DNA from: Marasmitruncus massiliensis
GTDB taxonomy: Bacteria > Bacillota > Clostridia > Oscillospirales > Ruminococcaceae
DNA length: 64,000 nucleotides
Assembly (NCBI RefSeq): GCF_900186535.1
Contig: NZ_FYDE01000004.1
Coordinates: forward strand, 372,001-436,000
Reading direction: 5' to 3'
Part shown: one piece after another, positions 55,443-64,000 of the stretch
Layout of the letters: each line of letters begins with the position of its first letter
Numbering within the stretch: the stretch's first letter is position 1
The notes under the pieces: model-generated
Database searches by the model: none
Seen by the model: only the letters and a program-made list of their open reading frames with translations
Told to the model about the DNA's origin: nothing
Made by a program: the position numbers and the translations under genes

Positions 55443-56426
55443 ATGGCAGAGAAACTATCACAGGGACAGATAGATGCGCTGCTAAAACGCATAAACTCTG
55501 GCGATGAGACTATTGAAGCCGAAGCACAAAAACAGGTTAAAGAATATGACTTTAAGTCTCCCAAAAAGTTTACAAAAGAGCAGCTAAAGACACTCGACGG
55601 TTTGCACGAAAATTTTTCCCGGTTGCTTTCCTCATATTTCTCCGGCCTGCTTCGTGTTTTTTGTGAAGTCAGTGTTCTGCAGATTGAAGAGCAGCGTTAT
55701 TTCGAATACAGTAATGCACTGCCAGATAATGCGTTAATCGGAATGATCGATTTGAGACCTGAAAACAAGCAATATAACGACGCCACGCTGATTATGGACA
55801 TGTCGACGACGATTGGCTATTTTATGGTGGATCGGCTGTTGGGAGGCTCCGGGGAAGGCTACAATCTGAACCGGGATTATACGGATATTGAGATTGAGAT
55901 ATTAAAAAATGTGTTTCAGAAGATATCCAGGCATCTTCAGGAAGCATGGTGCAATTATATCGAGGTTGAAACAAGCCTCTCCAGTATCGAAACAAACTCC
56001 CGGCTGCTTCAGGCATTAGCTCCTGAAGATATTGTGGTAATTGTTGCGCTGAATATGAAGATCAAGAACCTGAACGGCGGAATCAGCCTATGTATTCCAG
56101 CTGCGAATCTTGAGGAAATGATTAATAATTTCAGCGTCAAATATGCGCGAATATCGAAACGGCAGAAACCTGAACACGAAGAGGCCAAGCGGACGATGAT
56201 TTTCGAAAGGCTTACAGATACAGATTTGGAAATCAAAGCGGTATTGGATAATTTCCAGCTAAATCTGAGCGATGTGCTGCACTTGCAGCCGTCGGATGTA
56301 ATTCCTTTGAATAAAAGTATTAACAGCGATATCAGCATTATTGTTGATGAGGTTCCCTGGTATAGCGCCAAGCTTGGAGAAGTGAAAATGAAGAAAGCGG
56401 TCAAGCTCAATGAGTTGATCAGTTGA
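55443..56426 (+). CDS. fliM: Flagellar motor switch protein FliM
   Basis: C-ring switch protein that binds CheY-P, 327 residues. The N-terminal CheY-binding peptide (KLSQGQIDALLKRINSG), the CheC-like middle domain (LLGGSGEGYNLNRDYTDIE) and the C-terminal FliN-like domain are present. AAAAGGAGTG precedes the ATG. The motB-fliM gap is only 50 bp, so there is no fliL between them. Confidence 0.96.
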   Translation: MAEKLSQGQIDALLKRINSGDETIEAEAQKQVKEYDFKSPKKFTKEQLKTLDGLHENFSRLLSSYFSGLLRVFCEVSVLQIEEQRYFEYSNALPDNALIGMIDLRPENKQYNDATLIMDMSTTIGYFMVDRLLGGSGEGYNLNRDYTDIEIEILKNVFQKISRHLQEAWCNYIEVETSLSSIETNSRLLQALAPEDIVVIVALNMKIKNLNGGISLCIPAANLEEMINNFSVKYARISKRQKPEHEEAKRTMIFERLTDTDLEIKAVLDNFQLNLSDVLHLQPSDVIPLNKSINSDISIIVDEVPWYSAKLGEVKMKKAVKLNELIS

Positions 56427-56441
56427 TCTGGAGGAGTGATT

Positions 56442-57779
56442 ATGGGGATGGATTATGAGCAGCGGGTAGTTGATCCTGCGGTGGCCCTTTCGAGCGAAGA
56501 GATCGATGCAATTGGAGAAATCCTGAATATCAGCATGGGCTCCGCAGCAACTGCCATATCCACAATGCTGGACAGACAGGTAATTATCACCACGCCAAAT
56601 GTAAAAGAGCAGAAGTTTCAGGAAGTCGACTATAAGGCTTTGGAACCGGCGCTTCTTGTCAAGATCGAATACATAGAGGGTATTACCGGTTCGAACATCA
56701 TGATGTTTCACCAGGAGGACATGCAGGTCATTCTGAATCTCCTTATGGGGAATGAAGATTCGCCTGAAAATTTCGCGTTTGACGAGTTGAGCATGAGCGC
56801 CGCCTGCGAGGTCATGAACCAGATGATGGGGGCATCGGCGACAGCTCTTTCGGAGTTTTTGGGGAAAACCATCAATATATCTACGCCAACTGCTTCTGTG
56901 TCGGACAGCGAACATGCACTGGAATTGAATATTCAGGAAGACGAAAGAATTGTTACGGTTTCGTTTAACTTGAATATCAAAGACGTCATGAACAGCGATT
57001 TTATCAGCATCATGCCGATTGACCTGGTAAAAATGATCGTCAGCCAGGTGATGGGGGATGCCGCTGAGGATCAGGCTCCGGTGCAGCAGGAAACTGAGAG
57101 CAGTGCGGCCCCGGAACAGCAGAATCAGCAGGCACCAAATATGCAGCAGACGCCGAACATGCAGCAGGCACCGAACATGCAGCAGGCACCGAACATGCAG
57201 CAAACGCCGAACATGCAGCAGATGCCTAATATGCAGCAGGCACCAAACATGCAGCAGGCGCCGAACATGCAGCAGATGCCATCATATATATCTCCCGAAT
57301 GGCAGCAGCAATATATGATGATGGGACAGCAGATGCCATATCCACCTTATGCATATTCCTATCCCCCGATGATGCCACCGCAGAATGCTTCTTCTCCTGC
57401 CGGCCAGCAAAGCAATGTGATCAAGCAGACGCAGGCCGTACATGTGCAGTCCGCACAATTTCCGAATTTTACAAACCAGGCTATGCCGGGATTTTCGGCG
57501 CCTATTAACAATGCCAATATGGGACTGATGATGAATGTACCGCTCAGCGTTACAGTCGAAATCGGGAAAACCAAGCGTAAAATTCGCGATATCATGGAGT
57601 TTTCACAAGGCACAGTGATTGAGTTGGAAAAGCAGGCAGGCGCTCCGGTCGACATTGTTGTAAACGGGCAATTGATTGCACGCGGAGACGTAGTGGTCAT
57701 TGACGACAATTTTGGTGTCAGAGTAACAGAGATTGTGGGCACCAAAGAACTCATGGATGCAATTGACAGCAATGCATAA
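56442..57779 (+). CDS. fliY: Motor switch phosphatase FliY (CheC-FliN fusion)
   Basis: C-ring protein that also removes phosphate from CheY-P, 445 residues. The CheC-like part carries both expected active-site motifs: EILNISMGSAATAIS near 25-40 and CEVMNQMMGASATALS near 120-137. A linker (about 205-360) contains tandem NMQQ(A/T/M)P repeats and Met/Tyr/Pro-rich sequence. The FliN domain is at the C-terminus (VPLSVTVEIGKTKRKIRDI). The ATG at 56442 has GGAGGAG six bases upstream. Direct neighbour of cheY. Confidence 0.95.
   Translation: MGMDYEQRVVDPAVALSSEEIDAIGEILNISMGSAATAISTMLDRQVIITTPNVKEQKFQEVDYKALEPALLVKIEYIEGITGSNIMMFHQEDMQVILNLLMGNEDSPENFAFDELSMSAACEVMNQMMGASATALSEFLGKTINISTPTASVSDSEHALELNIQEDERIVTVSFNLNIKDVMNSDFISIMPIDLVKMIVSQVMGDAAEDQAPVQQETESSAAPEQQNQQAPNMQQTPNMQQAPNMQQAPNMQQTPNMQQMPNMQQAPNMQQAPNMQQMPSYISPEWQQQYMMMGQQMPYPPYAYSYPPMMPPQNASSPAGQQSNVIKQTQAVHVQSAQFPNFTNQAMPGFSAPINNANMGLMMNVPLSVTVEIGKTKRKIRDIMEFSQGTVIELEKQAGAPVDIVVNGQLIARGDVVVIDDNFGVRVTEIVGTKELMDAIDSNA
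57138..57281 (+). repeat. 18-bp tandem repeat encoding NMQQxP units in fliY
   Basis: Eight in-frame 18-bp units (AACATGCAGCAGGCACCG type) encoding NMQQ followed by A, T or M and P. Near-identical DNA between units suggests recent copy-number change within the interdomain linker. Confidence 0.92.
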
Positions 57780-57822
57780 TCGCTTTATTATAATAACTTT
57801 TGCTATATGAAGGAGAATTTCA

Positions 57823-58185
57823 ATGGATAAGAAAATCATGATTGTGGACGACGCTGCTTTTATGAGAATGACGATCAAAAACTGCCTTTCCAAAGCCGGG
57901 TATGCAAATCTGATTGAAGCCGGGGACGGACAGCAGGCAGTGGATGCTTATCAGAATGAAAAGCCTGATCTGGTCATTATGGATATCACCATGCCGAATT
58001 TAGACGGTATTCAGGCATTGCAGGCAATTAAAGCAACAGACCCGAACGCGAGAGTAGTGATGTGTTCGGCGATGGGACAGGAATCCATGGTCGTGGACGC
58101 AATCCATCTTGGCGCTTTGGACTTTATTGTGAAACCTTTTAAGCCGGACCGGATTTTGCAGACAGTTGGCAAAATTCTTGGATAA
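57823..58185 (+). CDS. cheY: Chemotaxis response regulator CheY
   Basis: Single receiver domain of 120 residues. Phosphoacceptor D54 in VIMDITMPNLDG, acidic D9-D10 in IVDDAAFMR, Thr/Ser near VVMCSAMGQ and Lys in VKPFKPDR are all present. It signals to FliM and is dephosphorylated by the adjacent FliY. AAGGAG lies upstream of the ATG. Confidence 0.95.
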   Translation: MDKKIMIVDDAAFMRMTIKNCLSKAGYANLIEAGDGQQAVDAYQNEKPDLVIMDITMPNLDGIQALQAIKATDPNARVVMCSAMGQESMVVDAIHLGALDFIVKPFKPDRILQTVGKILG

Positions 58186-58215
58186 TCAACTGATCGCAGG
58201 GGGGAGGGTAGACGT

Positions 58216-58596
58216 TTGAAAGAATGGCTGGATGCGGCGGGTTGGATTGTCGCGCTGTTGATTACATTTGCGCTTGTGGTGATTTGTGCCTATTATGCAA
58301 CCCGGTTGCTGGGCAAACGATATGGCGTTCAAAGCTCCGGCAGCGGCCTCATCTCGGTTCTTGACCGTTCCTATGTGGGGCAGGACCGCCAGCTTCTGCT
58401 GATAAAGGTTGCCGATAAAATCATTTTAATTGGCGTTACAGCGAGCCATATTGAAAAACTGTGTGAGTTAGATCCGGAAAAACTGCCCTCTTTGCCCGTA
58501 AAAACACAGGAGGTAAATTTTGCGGAGTTGCTGAAAGGCTTTATAACAAAGGGCCGGAACAGTGAAAAAAGAGAGGAAGACGAGGCAAACCAATGA
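58216..58596 (+). CDS. fliO: Flagellar export gate assembly protein FliO
   Basis: Bitopic membrane protein that helps assemble the FliP ring, 126 residues. There is one N-terminal membrane helix (about 10-28) followed by a small cytoplasmic domain with GLISVLDRSYVGQDRQLLLI, typical of FliO. The start is TTG at 58216 behind GGGGGGAGGG. The last four bases overlap fliP (ATGA). Confidence 0.88.
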   Translation: MKEWLDAAGWIVALLITFALVVICAYYATRLLGKRYGVQSSGSGLISVLDRSYVGQDRQLLLIKVADKIILIGVTASHIEKLCELDPEKLPSLPVKTQEVNFAELLKGFITKGRNSEKREEDEANQ

Positions 58597-59420
58597 GAAA
58601 TGCGGATGTTCGAAGAACCTCATTAAAAAAATATCTGCTGATTTTTATCATCTCAGGAATTGTCACAATTTTATTATTTGGATTTTGCTTTTCACTGCGG
58701 GCACAGGCTGCTCCGGCAATTACCATTGATCTGGATTCCGGTACAACAGGGGAAGGCTCGTTCGGGCCGCTGGAAATGCTCTTCCTGATGGCAATTTTAG
58801 CACTGGCGCCGTCAATCCTGATTATGATGACCAGCTTTACGCGGATTGTCATTGTGCTGTCCTTCCTGCGCAGTGCGCTGGGAACGCAGCAGTCTCCCCC
58901 AAACCAGGTCCTGATTGGCTTAGCACTATTTTTAACCTTGTTCATCATGCAGCCGGTTCTGCAACAGATCAACGAAGACGCTTATACCCCGTATAAGCAG
59001 GGCCTGATCGACCAACAGACTGCCGTGGAAAATGCTGTGAAACCAATGAAACAGTTTATGCTCCGCCAGACAAAGCAGAAAGACCTCAGCCTGTTTTTGT
59101 CCATATCCGGTGAGGAAGAGGATCTCGAGCAAATGGAGGCTCAGTCAGAAGATCAGACGATGGAAAATCTTGAAAAGCTGAGTTTAAGTGTGATTGTGCC
59201 TGCTTTTGTCACCAGCGAGCTGACACGCGCTTTTACCATCGGCTTTTTACTGTTTATTCCGTTCCTGATCATCGACATGGTCGTTTCCAGCACATTGATG
59301 TCAATGGGAATGGTAATGCTGCCGCCGTCTATGATCGCGCTGCCCTTTAAGATTATGATGTTTGTTTTGGTGGATGGCTGGAATCTCCTGCTGGGGACAC
59401 TGGCACAGGGATTTCGATGA
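58593..59420 (+). CDS. fliP: Flagellar export gate protein FliP
   Basis: Core gate of the type III export apparatus, 275 residues. It has a cleavable or retained N-terminal hydrophobic signal (about 12-35), then LAPSILIMMTSFTRIVIVLS, RSALGTQQSPPNQVLIGLAL and MGMVMLPPSMIALPFKIMMF, all diagnostic. Confidence 0.96.
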   Translation: MRNADVRRTSLKKYLLIFIISGIVTILLFGFCFSLRAQAAPAITIDLDSGTTGEGSFGPLEMLFLMAILALAPSILIMMTSFTRIVIVLSFLRSALGTQQSPPNQVLIGLALFLTLFIMQPVLQQINEDAYTPYKQGLIDQQTAVENAVKPMKQFMLRQTKQKDLSLFLSISGEEEDLEQMEAQSEDQTMENLEKLSLSVIVPAFVTSELTRAFTIGFLLFIPFLIIDMVVSSTLMSMGMVMLPPSMIALPFKIMMFVLVDGWNLLLGTLAQGFR

Positions 59421-59462
59421 TGTTGGTCTGCATGGTCCGGCGATAAGAAAGGGAGAAATGTT

Positions 59463-59726
59463 ATGACGCAGGGTGAAGTGCTGGGGGTTTTTCAGGAAGC
59501 AATGCTGGTTGCGATTAAATTAGCATCTCCTTTATTGGTTGTCAGCATCGTAGTTGGATTGATCATCGCAATTTTTCAAGCCGCTACACAAATTCACGAG
59601 CAGACGCTTACGTTTGTTCCTAAGATTTTGGTGATTGCGCTGATGCTGATTGGATTAGGCTCGTGGATGATTGCAATTCTGACTGATTTTGTCAATCAGC
59701 TGTTTACCATGATGGCAACGATATAA
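59463..59726 (+). CDS. fliQ: Flagellar export gate protein FliQ
   Basis: Small two-helix gate protein, 87 residues, with SPLLVVSIVVGLIIAIFQAA and TQIHEQTLTFVPKI, both typical. GAAAGGGAG precedes the ATG. It lies between fliP and fliR in canonical order. Confidence 0.95.
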   Translation: MTQGEVLGVFQEAMLVAIKLASPLLVVSIVVGLIIAIFQAATQIHEQTLTFVPKILVIALMLIGLGSWMIAILTDFVNQLFTMMATI

Positions 59727-59732
59727 CGCGCT

Positions 59733-60506
59733 ATGTGGGTTCTTTCATTTGAAAATTTCACGGCATACATATTGGTCTTTGTCCGAATGGCGGGGATGAT
59801 TGCGCTGAACCCGCTGCTTTCCCGCAGAAATATTACCACTCAGGTACGTATGGGCCTTGTCCTGGGGATGACGCTTCTGATAGCGCCCGGTGTGGATAAA
59901 ACGGCTTTGGCGGTGACAAATACATTTGGTCTGGTTATGTCCATGGGGCGAGAACTATTCGTTGGCTTCGTTTTATCCTATGTTTTTGGCATTTTCTATT
60001 ATCTCTTGTTTTTTGCCGGAGACCTGATGGATGTTCAGTTTGGACTTTCCATGGCGAAGGTATTTGACCCTGGTACGAATATTCAGGTGTCTGTGTCCGG
60101 CAATATCCTCAGTTTGTTTTTCATTTTTTATGTTTTTGCAACCGACAGCCACTTATTGCTGATTAAATTGTTTGCGTCGTCCTATGAAATCCTGCCGGTT
60201 GGTATACAGAGCATCAATCCCGATATCTCCGGTTTTGCGATTACGCTGTTTGCCACGGCTATGTCACTGGTTATCAGACTGACGCTTCCCTTTATTGCTG
60301 TGGAGTTCATCATTGAAATGGCGATGGGGATTCTGATGAAGCTGATTCCTCAGATTCATGTGTTTGTCCTGAATATCCAGCTAAAGCTTTTAATTGCTCT
60401 TTTCATGCTGCTCGTTTTTGCGCAGCCTGTCGCTGATTTTATGGACCGCTATGTATCCATTATGTTCAAAAATATGCAGCAGGCGCTGACTGCGCTGGCC
60501 GGGTGA
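59733..60506 (+). CDS. fliR: Flagellar export gate protein FliR
   Basis: Membrane gate protein of 257 residues with about six membrane segments; FVRMAGMIALNPLLSRRNIT and ELFVGFVLSYVFGIFYYLLF match the family. Seven bases separate it from fliQ. Confidence 0.94.
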   Translation: MWVLSFENFTAYILVFVRMAGMIALNPLLSRRNITTQVRMGLVLGMTLLIAPGVDKTALAVTNTFGLVMSMGRELFVGFVLSYVFGIFYYLLFFAGDLMDVQFGLSMAKVFDPGTNIQVSVSGNILSLFFIFYVFATDSHLLLIKLFASSYEILPVGIQSINPDISGFAITLFATAMSLVIRLTLPFIAVEFIIEMAMGILMKLIPQIHVFVLNIQLKLLIALFMLLVFAQPVADFMDRYVSIMFKNMQQALTALAG

Positions 60507-60543
60507 CAGCAAATGATTCTTTGAGGAAAAGGGGGGATGATGC

Positions 60544-61608
60544 TTGGCCGGTGAAAAGACAGAAAAGGCAACGCCCAAACGAAAGCAGGACGAACGTAAA
60601 AAGGGCAATATTTTTCTAAGCCATGAGGTTGTCAGCGTTTTTTCCCTGCTGATTATGTTTTATTCGTTTAAACTGTTTGCCCCTCATTTTATTCAAACGA
60701 TTGAACTGAACATCAGCGACTTTATTACCCTGGCGGCGACTATGGATACCGTAACGGCTTCCGATATGCAGAAATTTTTTATTGACGGCTGCATCGCGTT
60801 CGGAGTTACCGCGCTGCCCCTGCTGCTTGTCGGTTCGCTCGCAACGATTATTTTTACGGGTGCACAGACAAGGTTTCTGTTTTCCTCCAAGCTGCTTGAA
60901 TTCAAGGGCAGCCGCATGAACCCCCTCAATGGGCTGAAAAAAATGTTCTCCCTGCGCGGCTTGATTGAATTGACAAAATCGGTTATCAAAATTGTTGTAC
61001 TGAGTGTTATCCTCTATCAGGAGTTTAAAAAGCAGATTCCGCTCATTCCTCGTTTGATGGATATGTCGGTGCAGCAGTCAGTCGTACAGGTCGGCATTAT
61101 CATTCTGAGCATTGTAAAATCGGCGGCAATCATGTTTATCTTCCTCGCGCTTTTCGATTATTTTTATCAGTGGTGGGACTATGAAAAAAATCTTCGCATG
61201 AGCAAGCAGGAAATCAAGGAGGAATATAAGCAAACAGAAGGCGACCCACAGATTAAGGGCAAAATCAAGGAGCGTCAGCAGCAGCAAGCGCGCAGGCGCA
61301 TGATGCAGGCGGTTCCCAGCGCGGATGTGGTAATCAGAAACCCAACGCATTTCGCGGTTGCAATCCGCTATGACGCCCAGAAGAACCGTGCTCCGATCGT
61401 GGTTGCAAAAGGCGCAGACCTGATCGCACTTAAAATTGTCGAAATAGCAGAGCAAAACGGCGTGACTGTGATGGAAAACAGGCCGCTTGCAAGAGGCCTT
61501 TATGAAACGGTGGACCTGGATCAGGAGATACCGGATCAGTTTTATCAGCCGGTTGCCGAAGTGCTCGCTTTTGTATACAGCCTGAAGAAAAAGGATTTGA
61601 AACAGTGA
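60544..61608 (+). CDS. flhB: Flagellar export switch protein FlhB
   Basis: Export gate component that switches substrate class after self-cleavage, 354 residues. It starts AGEKTEKATPKRKQDERKKG, the family opening, and has four membrane helices. The self-cleavage motif NPTH at 266-269 is intact, in RNPTHFAVAIRYD. The start is TTG at 60544 behind GGGGGGATG. It overlaps flhA by 4 bp. Confidence 0.96.
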   Translation: MAGEKTEKATPKRKQDERKKGNIFLSHEVVSVFSLLIMFYSFKLFAPHFIQTIELNISDFITLAATMDTVTASDMQKFFIDGCIAFGVTALPLLLVGSLATIIFTGAQTRFLFSSKLLEFKGSRMNPLNGLKKMFSLRGLIELTKSVIKIVVLSVILYQEFKKQIPLIPRLMDMSVQQSVVQVGIIILSIVKSAAIMFIFLALFDYFYQWWDYEKNLRMSKQEIKEEYKQTEGDPQIKGKIKERQQQQARRRMMQAVPSADVVIRNPTHFAVAIRYDAQKNRAPIVVAKGADLIALKIVEIAEQNGVTVMENRPLARGLYETVDLDQEIPDQFYQPVAEVLAFVYSLKKKDLKQ

Positions 61609-63650
61609 AAGTATTTAATAATACCGTGTCGGCGTTTGTGGTCGGAATTATATTCCTGCTGATCATACCGCTTCCCACATGGGCTTTGGACCTGATGTTC
61701 ATATTGAATCTATCGGTTTCGTTTATCATCCTGCTTACGACCATGTATATCAAGGAGTCGCTGGAATTTTCAATTTTCCCTTCCCTGCTTCTGATTACAA
61801 CGTTGTTCAGGCTGGGCCTCAATGTATCTTCTACAAGAAAAATTCTTACGAACCACGGTGATGCAGGACAGGTTATCCGCACATTCGGCGCGTTTGTGAT
61901 TCAGGGCAACGTCATCGTAGGGCTTGTAATCTTTCTGATCATTGTTCTGGTGCAGTTCATCGTTATTACAAAAGGCTCTGAACGTGTGGCTGAGGTATCC
62001 GCCCGCTTCACACTGGATGCGATGCCCGGCAAGCAGATGGCTATTGACGCGGATTTAAGTTCCGGCCTGATTGATGAGCAGCAGGCAAGAGACCGCCGCT
62101 CTAAGATTCAGCGGGAAGCCGATTTCTTCGGTTCCATGGACGGTGCCTCCAAGTTTGTAAAAGGCGACGCCATCATGTCCATCATTGTCACTTTTATCAA
62201 CCTCATCGGCGGCGTGATTGTGGGATTTATCAACGGCGACGGTACATTTCAGGAAATCATGAACATTTATTCCACCGCTACGGTTGGAGACGGCCTGATG
62301 TCCCAGATTCCGGCACTGCTGATCTCGGTGGCAACCGGTATGATTGTGACCAGATCCGCTTCGGAGTCCAACCTGAACAACGATGTCGCCAAACAGTTTC
62401 TGTCCCAGCCAATTGTGCTGATCATGGCTTCTCTGGCGCTTGCTTCTCTGACCCTGATCGGATTTCCCCCAGTGCAGGTGCTGTCTGTTTCCATCAGCTT
62501 GTTTGCCCTTGGCGTCATTCTTCTCCGGCAGACAAAGCCGCAGCTCCAGACTGAGGAGGGGCTTGCACCTACGGAGGAAATTACCAGCGAGGCATCTTTT
62601 TATAAAAATATTGACAACGTTTATGGGCTCCTCAACGTTGAGCAGATTGAAATGGAATTCGGATACAGTCTGATTCCGCTGGTTGATGAGGGGAGCGGCG
62701 GAAGCTTTATCGACCGCGTTGTGATGTTCCGCAAGCAGTTTGCATTGGAAATGGGTATGGTTGTGCCGTCCGTCCGCCTCAAAGACAGCGGTCAGCTGAA
62801 TCCGAACCAGTATGCAATCAAATTTAAGGGGGAACAGGTTGCGCAGGGTGATATTCTGGTGGATCACTACCTTGCGCTTGCGCCCTCCGACCTTGAGGAT
62901 ACCGTGGACGGAATTGAAACCGTAGAGCCTGCGTTTGGTATTCCGGCAAAATGGATCAGCGAAGATAAAAAGATCAAAGCTGAGCTTGCGGGCTACACGC
63001 TCATAGACCCGACTTCCGTAATCATTACACATCTTTCCGAGGTCATCAAAAAACACGCGTATGAACTGCTTACCCGTCAGGAGGTCAACAACATGCTGGC
63101 CAACCTGAAGAAGACCAACGAAATGATCGTCAATGATACCATCCCGTCAATCGTTTCAGTGGGCGAACTGCAGAAGGTGCTCTGCAACCTGCTGCGGGAA
63201 AGTATTCCTGTGCGTGATCTGGAGACTATTCTGGAGACGCTGGCCGATTACGGCACGACCGTGAAAGACAGCGACATGCTCACCGAGTATGTGCGCCAGT
63301 CGCTGAAACGCACCATTTCTCACCGGTTTGCAGAGGCAGGCCAGCTCAAGGTGATCAGTCTGGACGCGAATGTGGAAAACACCATTATGGCTTCCGTAAA
63401 GAAGGTGGAAAACGGGTCCTATCTGGCGCTTGATCCGAAGACCATTCAAAGTATCATTTCTGTAACCAGCAAGGAAATCGATAAAATCAAGGATTTGGTT
63501 CAGGTCCCGATCATTTTGACCTCCCCCATTGTGCGCATTTATTTTAAAAAGCTGGTAGATCAGTTTTATCCGGATACGGTGGTTCTGTCCTTTAATGAAA
63601 TAGATACCAATATACAAATTCAGGCACTGGGCAGTATTGCAATCTCATAA
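61605..63650 (+). CDS. flhA: Flagellar export gate protein FlhA
   Basis: Large gate and substrate-docking protein, 681 residues. The N-terminal half has about eight membrane segments and the conserved loop RFTLDAMPGKQMAIDADLSS and GDAIMSIIVTFINLIGG; the C-terminal half is the cytoplasmic ring domain. It starts GTG at 61605 within the flhB stop region. The gene is directly followed by fliA rather than by flhF and flhG. Confidence 0.97.
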   Translation: MKVFNNTVSAFVVGIIFLLIIPLPTWALDLMFILNLSVSFIILLTTMYIKESLEFSIFPSLLLITTLFRLGLNVSSTRKILTNHGDAGQVIRTFGAFVIQGNVIVGLVIFLIIVLVQFIVITKGSERVAEVSARFTLDAMPGKQMAIDADLSSGLIDEQQARDRRSKIQREADFFGSMDGASKFVKGDAIMSIIVTFINLIGGVIVGFINGDGTFQEIMNIYSTATVGDGLMSQIPALLISVATGMIVTRSASESNLNNDVAKQFLSQPIVLIMASLALASLTLIGFPPVQVLSVSISLFALGVILLRQTKPQLQTEEGLAPTEEITSEASFYKNIDNVYGLLNVEQIEMEFGYSLIPLVDEGSGGSFIDRVVMFRKQFALEMGMVVPSVRLKDSGQLNPNQYAIKFKGEQVAQGDILVDHYLALAPSDLEDTVDGIETVEPAFGIPAKWISEDKKIKAELAGYTLIDPTSVIITHLSEVIKKHAYELLTRQEVNNMLANLKKTNEMIVNDTIPSIVSVGELQKVLCNLLRESIPVRDLETILETLADYGTTVKDSDMLTEYVRQSLKRTISHRFAEAGQLKVISLDANVENTIMASVKKVENGSYLALDPKTIQSIISVTSKEIDKIKDLVQVPIILTSPIVRIYFKKLVDQFYPDTVVLSFNEIDTNIQIQALGSIAIS

Positions 63651-63674
63651 GGTTTCGGGTGGAAAGGAGGGCTT

Positions 63675-64000
63675 ATGGAGTTGAACACGATGACCGAGGA
63701 AAGCGTGACAATTGAAAATCCTGAAGCCCTGATGCTTCGTTATAAGGAAACGAGGGATGTTCAGACCCGCAATCAGCTGGTGATGCACTACAGTTTTATT
63801 GCAAAAACTGTAGCAATACAAATGCGGGGGATATCTGCGAATTATGCGCAGATCGAAGATATCGTCAACCAAGGCATCATCACGTTAATCGATTGTGTGG
63901 AGAAATTTGATCCGTCCAAGGGGATTCAGTTTAAAAGCTATGCGTTTATGCGGGTGCGGGGAGCGGTTATTGATTTCGTGCGAAAGCAGGACTGGTTCCC
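63675..64000 (+). CDS. fliA: RNA polymerase sigma-28 factor FliA, partial
   Basis: Flagellar sigma factor, cut by the right window edge after about 108 codons (family length about 240-260). Region 2 is visible: RNQLVMHYSFIAKTVA-like core, QIEDIVNQGIITLIDCVEKF, FKSYAFMRVRGAVIDFVRKQ and DWFP, the last typical of FliA/SigD. GGAAAGGAGG is a near-ideal ribosome binding site. It is the target of FlgM encoded at the other end of the cluster. Confidence 0.92.
   Translation, partial: MELNTMTEESVTIENPEALMLRYKETRDVQTRNQLVMHYSFIAKTVAIQMRGISANYAQIEDIVNQGIITLIDCVEKFDPSKGIQFKSYAFMRVRGAVIDFVRKQDWF

Noticed and set aside
57138-57281. CRISPR-like short repeats
   Set aside because: The 18-bp units are contiguous, in frame and encode peptide repeats; there are no spacers. 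The same applies to the flgD repeats.
62055-63056. 333-codon minus-strand frame opposite flhA
   Set aside because: Shadow of flhA; no motifs and no promoter or ribosome binding site.

Overview
The window is chromosomal DNA from a motile, Gram-positive anaerobe, most likely class Clostridia (an Oscillospirales-type genome is my guess). The reasons are a V/A-type ATPase operon in the Enterococcus/clostridial order, a Firmicutes-type flagellar cluster (flgM-flgN-flgK-flgL-DUF6470-fliW-csrA, fliY, flbD, sigma-28), a class B sortase, an AGCS amino-acid carrier, and many TTG/GTG starts behind strong purine-rich ribosome binding sites. No rRNA, tRNA, CRISPR array, insertion sequence or prophage gene was recognised.

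Layout. (1) 1-8572, minus strand: a nine-gene V-type ATPase operon running stalk subunit, I, K, E, C, F, A, B, D, with D cut by the left edge. The K proteolipid carries the Na+-ligand pattern known from Enterococcus hirae, so Na+ coupling is likely. (2) 8573-14770, plus strand: a promoter region, a surface-anchored MBG-domain protein, a gap with a complete promoter-to-terminator unit that may encode a small RNA of about 100 nt, then a MacA/MacB-like tripartite exporter. (3) 14870-18240: class II fructose-bisphosphate aldolase with an operator-like palindrome in its promoter, then a ROK-family regulator and a polysaccharide deacetylase on the minus strand. (4) 18289-25886, plus strand: DEAD-box helicase, alanine/glycine-type carrier, ABC-F ATPase, MATE exporter, MBL-fold hydrolase and uridine kinase, with strong hairpin terminators between units. 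(5) 25884-27087, minus strand: a ParA-type ATPase followed by a ComFB-domain protein, divergent from flgM.

(6) 27322-64000: the flagellar cluster. The late part (flgM, flgN, flgK, flgL, DUF6470, fliW, csrA, a putative chaperone, fliD, fliS) supplies the anti-sigma factor, hook-filament junction, cap and the post-transcriptional flagellin switch. A PilZ-like gene lies antisense between csrA and fliD. An unusual insert follows: a 1466-residue secreted protein with six cadherin-like repeats, ending in an NPNTG motif, with its stop overlapping the start of a class B sortase. Then come flgB-flgC and, after a 438-bp gap with a consensus promoter and an attenuator-like hairpin, fliE-F-G-H-I-J-K, flgD, a flagellar operon protein, flgE, flbD, motA, motB, fliM, fliY, cheY, fliO-P-Q-R, flhB, flhA and the start of fliA (sigma-28). 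Together these build the rod base, MS ring, C ring, export gate, hook and stator. Flagellin, fliL, flhF and flhG are not seen where they would often be found.
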